Below are positions 1-8,585 of a DNA stretch of 10,258 nt, piece by piece. The notes beneath the pieces were generated by a model. The model searched no databases and was not told the DNA's origin. It saw nothing but the letters and a program-made list of their open reading frames with translations. The position numbers and the translations under genes are program-made. This DNA is from Candolleomyces eurysporus (Eukaryota > Basidiomycota > Agaricomycetes > Agaricales > Psathyrellaceae), in the NCBI GenBank assembly GCA_027579435.1, contig JANBPK010001799.1:1-10258 (forward strand). Direction: 5' to 3'. Numbering within the stretch: position 1 is the stretch's first letter; each line of letters begins with the position of its first letter.

Positions 1-3000
1 AGAGTGGCCTTTTAGGGCTCCAAGAGCAGAGCCTGTCTGGCTGTTCCACAGGCAGACTGTGTTGTCCTGAGATGCTGAAGCCAGCCTCTGTCCATCAGGT
101 GAAAAGGTGATATAGTTTACCCAGTCAGAATGGCCTTCTAAACTTCCAAGAGAAGCACCTGTCTGGCTATTCCACATGCGCACTGTGTTGTCCTCAGATG
201 CTGAGGCCAGCCTCTGTCCATTGGGTGAAAAGGCAACACTTGTCACACAGTCTTTATGACCATGCAAAACTGCAAGTTCTGATGGCCATAAGTTGAGATT
301 GTTGGTTACAAGTTTTGTTCCTTCAACTTTATTGGCATATAGTATATATATGCTTGATGACCTAGGTGCAAAAGGTATGCATGACCAAAAGAGATGGAGT
401 GGTGAGCATTTGATGGTATTGGCATGCAACAAAATAAATCTTTGGCCATCTTGGAGTACTTTTTGAGTCTCCTCCAACTCATGACAGGTTGTCTATTCAA
501 CTGTAAGCTTTTTGCAGGATCTGTCAATCACTAACAACTCACCAAAATTGCTAGACCTATTTGCATACTGTAATATGCAGAATCCAGCTCCTCAAAATAA
601 GCCAAAGCTTCAAGCCAGTGCATCAGATGAATACTGGAAAATTCTTGCAGCAGTTGCATGATATTGTCATCTAGAGACTCAATGTTGCCCTTGTCCAAAT
701 GAGTGGCCCAATTGCAGACAGCATATTCCAGCTCTTGGGTTAGTTTTTCTTTGTTCAGATCTGGCAAATCAGCAAGCCCCTTGTACTGATCTGCAGGAGA
801 TACCTGACAGATATTGAATTGAAGCTGCTGATTCATAGTCTGCAAGCAGCATTTAGCTAGATGCAGGTGGTGGTCTTGTTCTCTGACAAAGTATTCTTGA
901 GATTGGCCAGCATTTGTGACAAAGTCAGCAAATGATTTATGGTGGATTTTATAGATTGAATTAGGCCCATCATTTACTGGAGCAAGGACTGCATGCAGGT
1001 TTGCTAAGGTTGAAGTGAGCTCATCAGAGTCTATGGCCAGTAAATTTGCCAAGGCTTCAATAGGAAGGGGATGCTGGAGAACAACAAGTGATCCAATGGC
1101 TGTTTTGAAGCTGGCCAGCCAGATATCAGAGTCTTCAAGAGGTTTAGCACCATTGAGCACCTGCATATACAGAGAGGTAATTGCATTGGTTGGTCTGATG
1201 CTCAAAATAGCATCAAGCTGGCGCTTTGGGTTAAGGTGCTTTCTGTCAAGAATAGTTTTGACAGCAGTAGAGGCAAATATAAAAAGCCTGTCTGATACCT
1301 GAACAAGCTTTCTTTTCTGTTCCTCTGTAGGGACCCAAGATGCACATTTCATGCCCATGAAGATTTTTTGTATGTTGAAAGATGAAAGGCAGTGATTGAG
1401 GTATAGATAGATGTCAGAGTCTACAATCAGAGCTTCAATATTTTGAAGATGAAAGCAGCTAGCCAAGGATGTGTTTTGATACTCATTTCTAAGCACCAGT
1501 TCTGGTCGAGCAGTGAGGAAAACCTTGACCTTTGGCAGCTGAGAAATAGAAGTTATGATGAGACTCAACACAGCTGAGGCATCAGGTTCAATACATTCAT
1601 CCAGGGCATCAAAGACAAAAACAAGAGGTGTTGCTCTTTGCTTGAGCATGTTGCAAAGAGGCTCAGCCACAAAAGTAGAGAACTGCTGTGTTATGACTTT
1701 GTGCAAGCTTTCAGGATGATTCTCAATTGCAGTAGCAATTGCTTCTCCATAAGAGGGATTGCAGCAAGCAAGCTGATATGCAATGGTGTGCACGAAGCTA
1801 GAGGCACGCTGTTGTTCAGCATGATCACGAGAGAAGAAGAAGCTAGCCCCAAGAGAGTTGATACCAGCAGCACGCTGAGCCACTGTTTTGGCCACAGTGG
1901 ATTTGCCAATCCCAGCAATACCATCAAGAACATAGATAGGTTTTTCGGTTTCATGGACATCCAATGCAGTGTCACCCATCCAGCGGCCAATGCCAGCCAG
2001 CAGCTTTACCCGGGTGCCCTCGAAGCATGTGTTGACCTTTGTGAGATCCTGCGAGTCATGCGCAGCACCAGGGACATTCTTCAATTTATCCAGAGCTGTG
2101 TTCTATCATAATGGTTAGCAATATCAGAAGGAGAAATTTCTAAACTGCACACCTTGAAATGTCTGTCAACAGTGACGCACAGTTTTGACATCCACCCTTC
2201 TTGGTCTTTGACTGTTTGGCGGACATCGCTCGAGGCGAGAGCGCCTGCGATGAGGTTCTCAATCTACATAGCCATCAGACCTCCGTATAGTGAAAGCTGA
2301 ACTGCATTTACCCAAAAGCACTGGAGGACTTGATCAATTTGACGATTTGCTTTTTTCAGCGTCTCCGCGTCATCCTCCACCAAGACATACGCGACAACTC
2401 CTGTCGACTTCTTCACCATCGTATCCGTAAGGGTATCGTATATTCCCCTAGCGTTGATATTAGTCAAATACTCTATGGGCTCAGCCAAATGAGACATACT
2501 TCACGAGACGGCCAATACTAGCTCTGAGATCATCTGACAGCAATCTTGCATCTTGTCCTTTAATCGCGTTCACCAGACTTTCGTTAAGAAGGCTGCAACG
2601 CGCCTTCAGATCCTCCATTTCTTCCCTGTTAGATTTCGCTTGCTAGGCTTCGTTAGCAAGGGATATACGTTGAAGAACGGGCCAACATACCTCAAAGACG
2701 TCGACGACATTTAAAAGCATCTCGGNGGGGCCTTTGAAAGGTTCCGGGATGATNGATACCGCTCCGGAAAGAGTCTTCTTCAGGACACCCCCAACGATAG
2801 CCCAAGTCTTACTGGAGGAGGCTTCCGATGGCCTGGGATCCGCAGCGCTCTCTCTCGCTTGACCAGCTCGGCGTGGGGACAAAACTCCTGCGCCTTCATG
2901 TTCCNTCTCTTTGAAGCCAGGAATTTGGGCGGTAGGATCGACAAAGGTAGTTGCCAAAGGGTTAANAGTTTTACCGGTCGCGGTCGAGANGGGGGACTCA

Positions 3001-3597
3001 AGGTGCCCAGGGATTGACGGAGGAGCCCTGGAATTCTCTTGATTAACCTCTTGACCAAGGCCTGAAGCTGGGTTGTCGACTGGAGGAAGCAAAGTGCCAG
3101 GGCCACCTAAGGCAGCCTCCTGATGGAGTGGATCGTCGATTTTCTGTGTCGTAGCCGTAGCAGATTCAGAGGTGAGAGTTGTCCCGGTCCCCTGAACCTC
3201 ATCTGGACCGCCGACGGTGACAGGAAGTATGGCCGCGAGATAGGCTGCTTGNCCGAGTGCTTGAGTTCCAACTTGAGGCACAGTGATATCCAGTCCGGCA
3301 GAAGTGCCAGTCGCGGCGACACGAACATCCGCCCCACTGCCAGTTCCTCCGCCACCGGANTCCAGCCGCGGCCTCTTGCCCCCCTCNCGCNCCTTTCTCC
3401 TTCAGCCCAAACAAACGCCGAACATTGTCAGCTCCCTTGTCCATTTTCTTCTCCCACTTCTCCTTCAACCGGGTTGTCCTGCTCGAGGATTGATTTGNAT
3501 CACCGNCGGGGGGCGTTCCGGCGCGGGACGGAATTGGGGTATTATGCTTCGAGTTGCCGGCAGTGTTGTCTCCACGAGTTTTCGTAGCTTCAGACAT
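1..3597 (-). CDS. NACHT-WD40 NLR-type protein (HET-E-like), 5' part, runs off the left edge
   Basis: Exons read on the minus strand: 3597-2691, 2642-2500, 2447-2312, 2263-2153, 2102-543 and 492 to beyond 1. The introns are 48, 52, 48, 50 and 50 bp, with donors GTATGT, GTATGT, GTAAAT, GTGTGC and GTGAGT; all phases join correctly. About 1116 residues are visible. Residues 1-260 are low-complexity Ser/Pro/Gly/Thr with a basic KRPRL patch. Residues about 265-430 are amphipathic helices resembling the MLKL-type N-terminal bundle of basidiomycete NLRs. NACHT follows: Walker A GIAGIGKST (493-501), Walker B LVFVFDALDEC (592-602), then TARPE. The linker motif IPFAPRSSSIY precedes WD40 repeats from about residue 1031. 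Family knowledge: such STAND NTPases sense ligands through WD40 and trigger cell death in allorecognition or defence; the ligand here is unknown. The start is the first ATG of the TKTRGDN frame. Exon 1 is one base too long (907 nt), with the frame change at the Ns 3360-3391, probably an assembly error. Confidence 0.88.
7..132 (-). repeat. WD40 repeat 2 (42 residues)
   Basis: This second 126-base unit starts at HSDWVNYITF and shares the core GQRLASAS.DNTV..WNSQTG with repeat 1. It is in exact register, and a third unit begins at base 6 and leaves the window. The close nucleotide match points to recent repeat exchange or selection for sameness. Confidence 0.9.
133..258 (-). repeat. WD40 repeat 1 (42 residues)
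   Basis: A 126-base coding repeat starts at HKDCVTSVAF, continues through FSPNGQRLASASEDNTV and ends after the MWNSQTG strand. It is the first propeller blade after the linker. It differs from the next repeat mainly in the HKDCVTSV / HSDWVNYI stretch and near the W, which are the surface positions that vary in HET-type WD40 domains. Confidence 0.9.
1593..1625 (-). other. Walker B of the NACHT domain
   Basis: The minus strand encodes LVFVFDALDEC, a hydrophobic strand ending in the D-x-x-D-E pattern typical of fungal NACHT proteins. The sensor-like TARPE lies about 27 residues further on. No catalytic residue appears lost. Confidence 0.9.
1896..1922 (-). other. Walker A (P-loop) of the NACHT domain
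   Basis: The minus strand encodes GIAGIGKST, a complete P-loop with the invariant Gly-Lys-Ser/Thr. It is preceded by the strand YVLD and followed by VAKTVAQ, the usual NACHT order. Nucleotide binding is therefore predicted to be intact. Confidence 0.9.
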
Positions 3598-3840
3598 AGT
3601 TACTGTTTGATTGAAAGTTGTGCTGAATCGCAAGATTTCGCAACGGATGGTAGTCCAGATGATAGTAACGGTTCAAGGAAAGGAGAGGCCGCCTATCGAT
3701 CATCAATCCAGGGCGTGACAGCTCGCTCGCGGCCTCGTGACCTGGGCGCTTAAATCAGGAGAGGGGCGGGTTTTCAGGCGAAGAGGCAAAGAGATGAGCG
3801 TGAATATTCATGAGATGGTCATTGTGCAGAGATCNCAAAA
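3598..3840 (-). promoter_or_regulatory. Leader and promoter-side region of the NLR gene
   Basis: These roughly 240 bases lie upstream of the NLR start codon. On the minus strand they contain a CCCGCCCC box (around 3765), an AT-rich ATTTAA stretch just downstream (around 3752) that could act as a weak TATA-like element, and a pyrimidine-rich leader. The context before the ATG is CAGTAACT. No transcription start can be fixed from sequence alone, and no ORF with coding character is seen here. Confidence 0.35.
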
Positions 3841-4069
3841 AGTACTTTAAAAAGTCTGAAAACAATAATGCTTAAGAGTATGTACATAGACTTGAGGCTG
3901 AATCGTTTTCATTCGCCCCATTCGTTGCCGATTGAAGGGGCTGCAAGACGTCGAAGAAAGGTCCTCGACACTCTGCCCACATGCGCCAACGCCCTCCATA
4001 GCAAGCCCCGGTCTGCGGCGTCCGTATTGGTTTCGGTCAGCCTGGGTCCAGGGGTCACGAACTTCATGA

Positions 4070-5283
4070 CTACCCAATCGAAAAAAAGTAGTACTTATAT
4101 ATAGGATAAGAGAGAAAATAGGAAGCCCAGTTAGCAAGAGGGTCAAGGTAAGCAAGGGAAACAGCATAGATCTGGTATGATTGCAAGGCTGCAAAGAGGA
4201 CAGCCCTTNCTGTCTGACAAGTGCAACATACACATCGCGGGGTTCGTAAGCCCAAGTCTCATCAAGACCTATCAAAAAGGAAAGATCGGCATCCAAGTCA
4301 ACCGACGGCTCAAAGGAATGNTAGATTTGATGTACGGTGGCCCGTGGTTAAGCTAGAAAGGTTCAAATAGCGGAGAGGGAATGGTGTTTTANTCGGCAAG
4401 GACGTGGTCCTGTTCAACGGTGGGTCCATATGCGAAGCGAAAATCACGCCAACAATGGNGACAGAACCAACTTAACAACCCACTCGGCCAAGTCAGACTA
4501 ACCCTCACTCATTTCTTGCGCTTCGGTAATCTGCAAGCACCGAAAGAGATAGGGTGGAACGGCAATGTACCCACAGCTGTCCAGATTCGCACCAGCCAGC
4601 CACTAGAGAAACGATATGCAAGTATCTACTTCCTAGAAGTACCAGCAAATAGAGTGACTTCTACCTTTCCAGTGTTGTGGGTCTGGAGTTGAGGCAGCCT
4701 CGGTGAACCCATATCGGTATGCAATATCGTAGACAGTGTTGATGGTGTGGGACGTGGTGGTCATTGCAGCACTGGTGTTGAGGGGAATTGAAGGTGCTCG
4801 GTAGGTACTGGAGGTGGAGTCGATGGTGAGGCCGGAGGAAGACTGCAAGGTGGTGATGCTCTGTCGAAGGAGGTACTGGTGAGCAATTTTGCAAGCAGAA
4901 CAGTAGGGAAACAATAGAAGGGGTGAACTTANGCAGTAACAGTTGTGCCAGACGTGCCNGGGGGAAGCGAGGGTGTCCTGAATAGGATCAACGAGAGGTT
5001 CTAGGCCGTTTCTCGGAGTTCTCGCCTCTCGAGAGGGAGTACGCGGTACTGTTCAAGCGTTCTGTAAGCCCAGGCGTTCTGAGGTCACCCTTGATAGGCG
5101 ACGCCGTCCTAAAACACACGCACTCACACTAGCGTCGCATCCACGTAGACCTAGTACCAGGGGCTGGCTCCTCCTTCTGGATCCGAAAGAGGGGGGCGAA
5201 GCCGTGGAGAACAGCTCAAAATCTGCAGATCGCANTTNCAATGCGATCTTTGCAGCACCGCTGACGGTAGGAACAAGCGTACC
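4070..5283 (-). CDS. Unrecognised multi-exon minus-strand gene or gene remnant
   Basis: I do not recognise the protein. Exon-like blocks in order: 5282-5128 (GTLVPTVSGAAKIAL ... LGLRGCDAS), after a TTGTAG acceptor and before GTGAGT; 5048-4933 (YRVLPLERRELRET, then LEPLVDPIQDTLASP and HVWHNCYC); 4875-4665 (YLLRQSITTLQSS ... TPDPQHWK); and a last block, about 4266-4070, with ETWAYEPRDVYVALVRQ followed by the hydrophobic AVLFAALQSYQIYAVSLAYL and a stop at 4070. The 57-bp intron 4932-4876 joins in phase 0 if the N at 4932 gives G in GTAAGT. One-base frame shifts occur near 5003 and at the N at 4209. The path between 4664 and 4266 is unresolved. A possible membrane segment lies at the C-terminus. 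It may be a real gene harmed by poor consensus, or a decaying one. Confidence 0.4.
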
Positions 5284-5339
5284 TACAAGACAAGAAAACA
5301 TCGTTTGCACCAGAATACAACATAAAACCGTAGCAAGAT

Positions 5340-5872
5340 ACGCACGTCTACTAAGGGAAGAATGCCCGACTAGAGCCTCTTGAGTGATTGATGACTAGCG
5401 CAGCAATCCCCCGACTCGGAGAGCAGAAATAGGTTCAGATGGGCGACCGCAAAGCCACTCGCTAAGATATATGGACTGCACGATAGAAGATCGAGAACGT
5501 GTCAACAGGTTTCGAGGACGGCGATGGTGGATGGCAGGAGAACCAAGGGAGGACTCGGAATATGTGCCTCAACTCGGATGTGCATGACCTGGAAGATTCA
5601 TGCTTGCGTCGGGCCCAGTGTCTACACTTGAGGTCGCGAGTTAGATAACGCTCTATCCTGGACCTCAGTTCAAGCTTACATTCGATTATCACTCACCGAA
5701 ATTCACGCAAGGCCACATACTAGGCCCCAAACCACCCTATGTCAGAGCTCAGAACTCACACGGCGACTTGGAAAAGCGAAGCAGTGATCGTTCGAATGTG
5801 CGGTCCGGTTGCGATCCGAGGACGAGGCCAAGAATCAGTAGCCTCTTTGAGCTCTCGTGTAACCCGCCCGCC
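5340..5872. other. Intergenic stretch upstream of the cyclodeaminase gene
   Basis: No convincing gene is seen. The minus strand has short protein-like stretches (SKPVDTFSIFYRA near 5500 and IYLSEWLCGRPSEP near 5440) in different frames. These could be 5' exons of the unrecognised minus-strand gene, but no good splice pair joins them. The last 100 bases should hold the promoter and leader of the plus-strand gene at 5873. The plus-strand frame is open from 5768, but it gains family-like sequence only at the ATG at 5873. Confidence 0.3.
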
Positions 5873-7139
5873 ATGTCTCTACGTGTCCTCTCTGGAACAG
5901 ACGTTGAGCGTATATCATCCAAATTCGAGCCGATCGAACTTCAATGTCTTATGGCCCAAGTCTTTGATGCTGTGACGAGCTTGGCGTCAAACTCGAACTC
6001 CAAGAATCCGCCACTGGCAGGGAGATCGAATACACCCCGCCCAGCCACACAAACACCTCACCGCACGACGATTTCAACGGAAAATCACCATATTCTCTTT
6101 ATGCCTGCTCGAATGGACGCTGGTCCTGCAGAATATAGCGATTCAAGCGTGAGGGCCTCCGGGACGTGTGTCAAGATTGTCTCTGTCCCGAAGGCTTCTA
6201 GTACCGGAGGTTTGCCCGCGACGACGCTTGTTATAGACGAGCACAATGGGTCTGTCAAGGCCATGGTGAATGCAAGAAAGCTTACTGCTCTCAGAAATGC
6301 TACCGGTCCGTTAGTTTATTTCTTAACCTTTAAGTCCGTTCTCAACCTCCCTAACACAGGTTCCTTGCTCTCAACGAGCCTTACGTTCACCAACGGCACC
6401 CCTCGACGAATCGTCGCTTTTGGTGCCGGAAACCAAATTGAGGCTCACGTCAACCTCTACTTGCGCTTTTTCCATGGAATCCAGAAGTGCGCAATCGTCA
6501 ACCGAACTGCGAACGACCGGTGCAAGAGCCTGATCAAGCGTCTATCCTCATCGTTTCCACAGGTTCAATTTACTCCCCTCGAAAACGTCTCTGATGCCAC
6601 AGAAATTGAAGAAGCAGTGTCCTCAGCAGGCGTTATCATCTGTGCGACTTCCTCGCGTGTCCCACTATTCCCATCGCATTGGGTGAGAGCGGGAACGCAG
6701 ATCGTTTTAGTTGGCAGCTACACTCCCGAGATGCAGGAGATCGATACGGACCTGGTCAAGAGAGCAACTTCACCGCAGTTTCAGGGTCGCGAGAGCAACG
6801 CGAAACCCTTGCTCATCGTCGACTCCTGGGACGCCTGTGCGAAGGAAGCCGGCGAACTCATCAAAGCCAACGTCTCCCGAGATGACGTATGGGAATTAGG
6901 GGAGATGCTTCCACNGGGATTCGTCTGGACGCCTTGACCTTGGCCACCTCACCACCTTGCTTCTTTCCAAAGAAGCCATGGAGCCTCTCGACATGGATCG
7001 CCAACCTGACTGCGCCGGCCCAGTCACAATTTACAAGTCGGTTGGAATAGGGTTGCAAGACGTCGCTATCGCCTCGGCCGTGGTCCAAAAAGCAGAGGAG
7101 CTCGGAATAGGAACAATTGTTAATGGATACGACGATTAG
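5873..7139 (+). CDS. Ornithine cyclodeaminase / mu-crystallin family protein
   Basis: The family contains NAD(P)-dependent enzymes such as ornithine cyclodeaminase (ornithine to proline plus ammonia) and related imine reductases; fungal members often have unknown substrates and are probably cytosolic. Exon 1 is 5873-6305, starting MSLRVLSGTDVERI; the family similarity begins at this ATG, which has GCC before it. A 54-bp intron, 6306-6359, has no stop and keeps frame; removing it restores RNATGSLLSTSL. Exon 2 holds VKIVSVP, LPATTLVIDEH, NARKLTALRNA, the dinucleotide loop AFGAGNQIEAH (Gly near residue 166), VGSYTPEMQEIDTDL and VDSWDACAKEAGEL. The last exon, from about 6973, encodes PLDMDRQPDCAGPVTIYKS ... 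IVNGYDD and stops at 7139. Its frame does not join directly: a GTCTGG..AG intron (6923-6972 or 6923-6975) leaves phase off by one base, just after the N at 6915. Length is about 385 residues, normal for fungal members. The substrate is not determinable. Confidence 0.85.
6306..6359 (+). other. Stopless 54-bp intron of the cyclodeaminase gene
   Basis: The segment starts GTCCGT and ends CTAACACAG. Its translation (PLVYFLTFKSVLNLPNTG) interrupts a conserved block of the family, and its removal fuses RNAT to GSLLST. Being 54 bases without a stop, it could be retained without breaking the frame. The donor is not a strong consensus. Confidence 0.7.
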
Positions 7140-7575
7140 CTCACCGTCACCATTATCCCTTTACACGACTGTAAATCCTCCCAGACTTGACTCAAACCAT
7201 TTCTGCGTCCTATTCCATTATACACCACCCAATTTCGATGACTGTGATTCCCTGTCGCCGATAACCTCTCCACTTCGAACTGGCGGAAATCGATCGAGAA
7301 GTTGGACGATACTTGTCCCATGCTCAGAACATGATTCGTGTACCCCTCGCACTCTACATCTACTGGAGGTGGTATACTTGACCGTGGAGGAGCACCACTT
7401 CAGCACTCTTGAATCTCAAGATCGTTTAATTGTCCCGGCACCGCCCAGGCACGAATGACCCCGACATATATTATCCAAGAACACCTCATGATCCGAATCA
7501 CGAGAAAATTTCCCGGTAGCCAACGGGTCAAACCCATGAAGGTGTGGTTTGTTTCCAAACTGCCGACCAGGATCA
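6590..7575. repeat. Tandem duplication, unit A
   Basis: The first copy of a direct repeat of about 1 kb covers the 3' half of the cyclodeaminase gene and the convergent gene X remnant. Anchors shared with unit B include GAAGGAAGCCGGCGAACTCA at 6841, AGCAGAGGAGCTCGGA at 7091, a GACCGTGGAGGAGCACC block at about 7380 and CATGATCCGAATC at 7487. Offsets to unit B grow from about 980 to 1015 through small indels. Confidence 0.8.
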
Positions 7576-7588
7576 GACTCTTGTCCAA
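7180..7588 (-). pseudogene. Gene X remnant, copy A (unidentified family)
   Basis: On the minus strand, blocks such as VGSLETNHTFMGL, then IRIMRCSW, then EVVLLHGQVYHLQ match copy B in order but sit in different frames with stops (TAG, TGA). The block is cut off at its 5' side by the duplication join near 7575-7590. It faces the cyclodeaminase gene tail-to-tail. I do not recognise the protein. It is identifiable as coding-derived only by comparison with copy B. Confidence 0.5.
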
Positions 7589-7589
7589 A

Positions 7590-8122
7590 CCCTCAGCCCT
7601 TCAATCACAGAACCCATGTCGAAGAACATCCTCTGCAAACTTTATCATTTCCTCGACCATCCCACTCTTTCCATCACATTGGGTGATAAGGGGGAAGCGC
7701 ATTCTCCTGGTTGGGAGCTATACACCCGAGATGCAGAAAATTGATACGGACCTGTTTAAGAGAGCAACTTCTCGCGAAAGTGACGTGAAGCCCCTGTTTC
7801 GACTCCTTAGACGCCTGTTCGAAGGAAGCCGGCGAACTCATCAAGGCGAACATCCCTCGGGATGACGTACGAGAATTGGAGGAGATACTTTCCTGTGACC
7901 CATCTGCACGCCTTGACCTTAGCCACCTCACACCTTGCTACTTTAAATTTCCAATCAAGCCACGGGCCCTCTCGATCTAGATCACCGACCCGACTTCACT
8001 GGTCCAGTAGCCATCTTCAAGTCGGCTGGGATAGGTTTGCAAGAGTCCCTATTGCCTCTTCTGCCTTCCAGAAAGCAGAGGAGCTCGGATTCGCGACAGT
8101 CGTTGATGGATATGGCGTTTAG
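7590..8122 (+). pseudogene. Broken 3' copy of the cyclodeaminase gene
   Basis: It reads as the family from IPLFPSHW and LLVGSYTPEMQKIDTDL, through remnants of the EGSRRTHQGEH region (out of frame relative to KEAGELIKAN) and PLDLDHRPDFTGPVAIFKS, to FQKAEELGFATVVDGYGV and a stop. It lacks the whole N-terminal half and the dinucleotide-binding loop. At least two frame changes are visible: one in the segment matching 6790-6840 of the intact gene, and one at GIGLQES / IASSAFQKAEEL, where a base is missing. It arose with the tandem duplication and has no start of its own. It is not expected to make an enzyme. Confidence 0.8.
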
Positions 8123-8585
8123 CTGATAATCCCCTTCACTCGACTCGACAAACTCCCGAACTTGACCTCTTCGAATGCGCTCTTCCAATACCCACCGTGC
8201 AAATCATATTCAAGCGATCCCCACTCACCCTCCTTTCTTCACCCCGTTCTATAGCGGACAGGTTTTCCAGTTTGAGGGGACGGATATATGTTGCGAAGCT
8301 GCACGAGACCCTCCCCAACAGCTCGTAACCCTTCCGCACTCTGTGTCTCCTGGATGTGATAAATTTGACCACGGAGCAGTACCTCTTCAGCTTTTTTGGG
8401 TCCCAAGTTTGGCAACTTTCACAGGTGCTAGCAAGAAAGGAATGGCCTCGACGTATTTCATACTGGAGAAAATATCCCAGAACCGTATGATCCGAGTCGC
8501 CATACCTTTTGCCGGTTCCCTGCGTCATCAATTGTCCAAAGTTCAAACGCATGAAACCTTGGCTTGCTTCTAAACTACCGGCCTG
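7590..8585. repeat. Tandem duplication, unit B
   Basis: The second copy is in the same orientation. It matches unit A at 7671, 7821, 8074, 8367, 8486 and 8566. It lacks about 20 bases present near 6770 of unit A. Divergence is substantial, so the duplication is old. The join to unit A lies near 7575-7590. Confidence 0.8.

Noticed and set aside
306..527. A 73-residue minus-strand open frame
   Set aside because: It is a shadow: the frame carrying the HET-type linker (IPFAPRSSSIY) and running into WD40 is a different one, entered through the 50-bp intron 542-493.
1015..2111. Open plus-strand frames opposite the NACHT domain
   Set aside because: They are antisense to a clear NACHT exon and have no domain or codon character of their own.
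2780..3753. Several overlapping frames on both strands in the NLR N-terminal exon
   Set aside because: GC-rich low-complexity coding sequence leaves other frames open. Only one path joins the NACHT exons by consensus splice sites.
5768..5872. Upstream extension of the cyclodeaminase frame
   Set aside because: The 35 extra residues have no family similarity, which starts at the ATG at 5873.
6679..6899. Short plus-strand frames inside cyclodeaminase exon 2
   Set aside because: They are out of frame with the recognisable enzyme and are shadows.
7117..7458. A 113-residue plus-strand frame
   Set aside because: The homologous stretch in unit B aligns better as minus-strand gene X, and the plus frame is not conserved between the copies.
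8175..8573. A 132-residue plus-strand frame
   Set aside because: It has no recognisable features, and its opposite strand carries the blocks shared with copy A.
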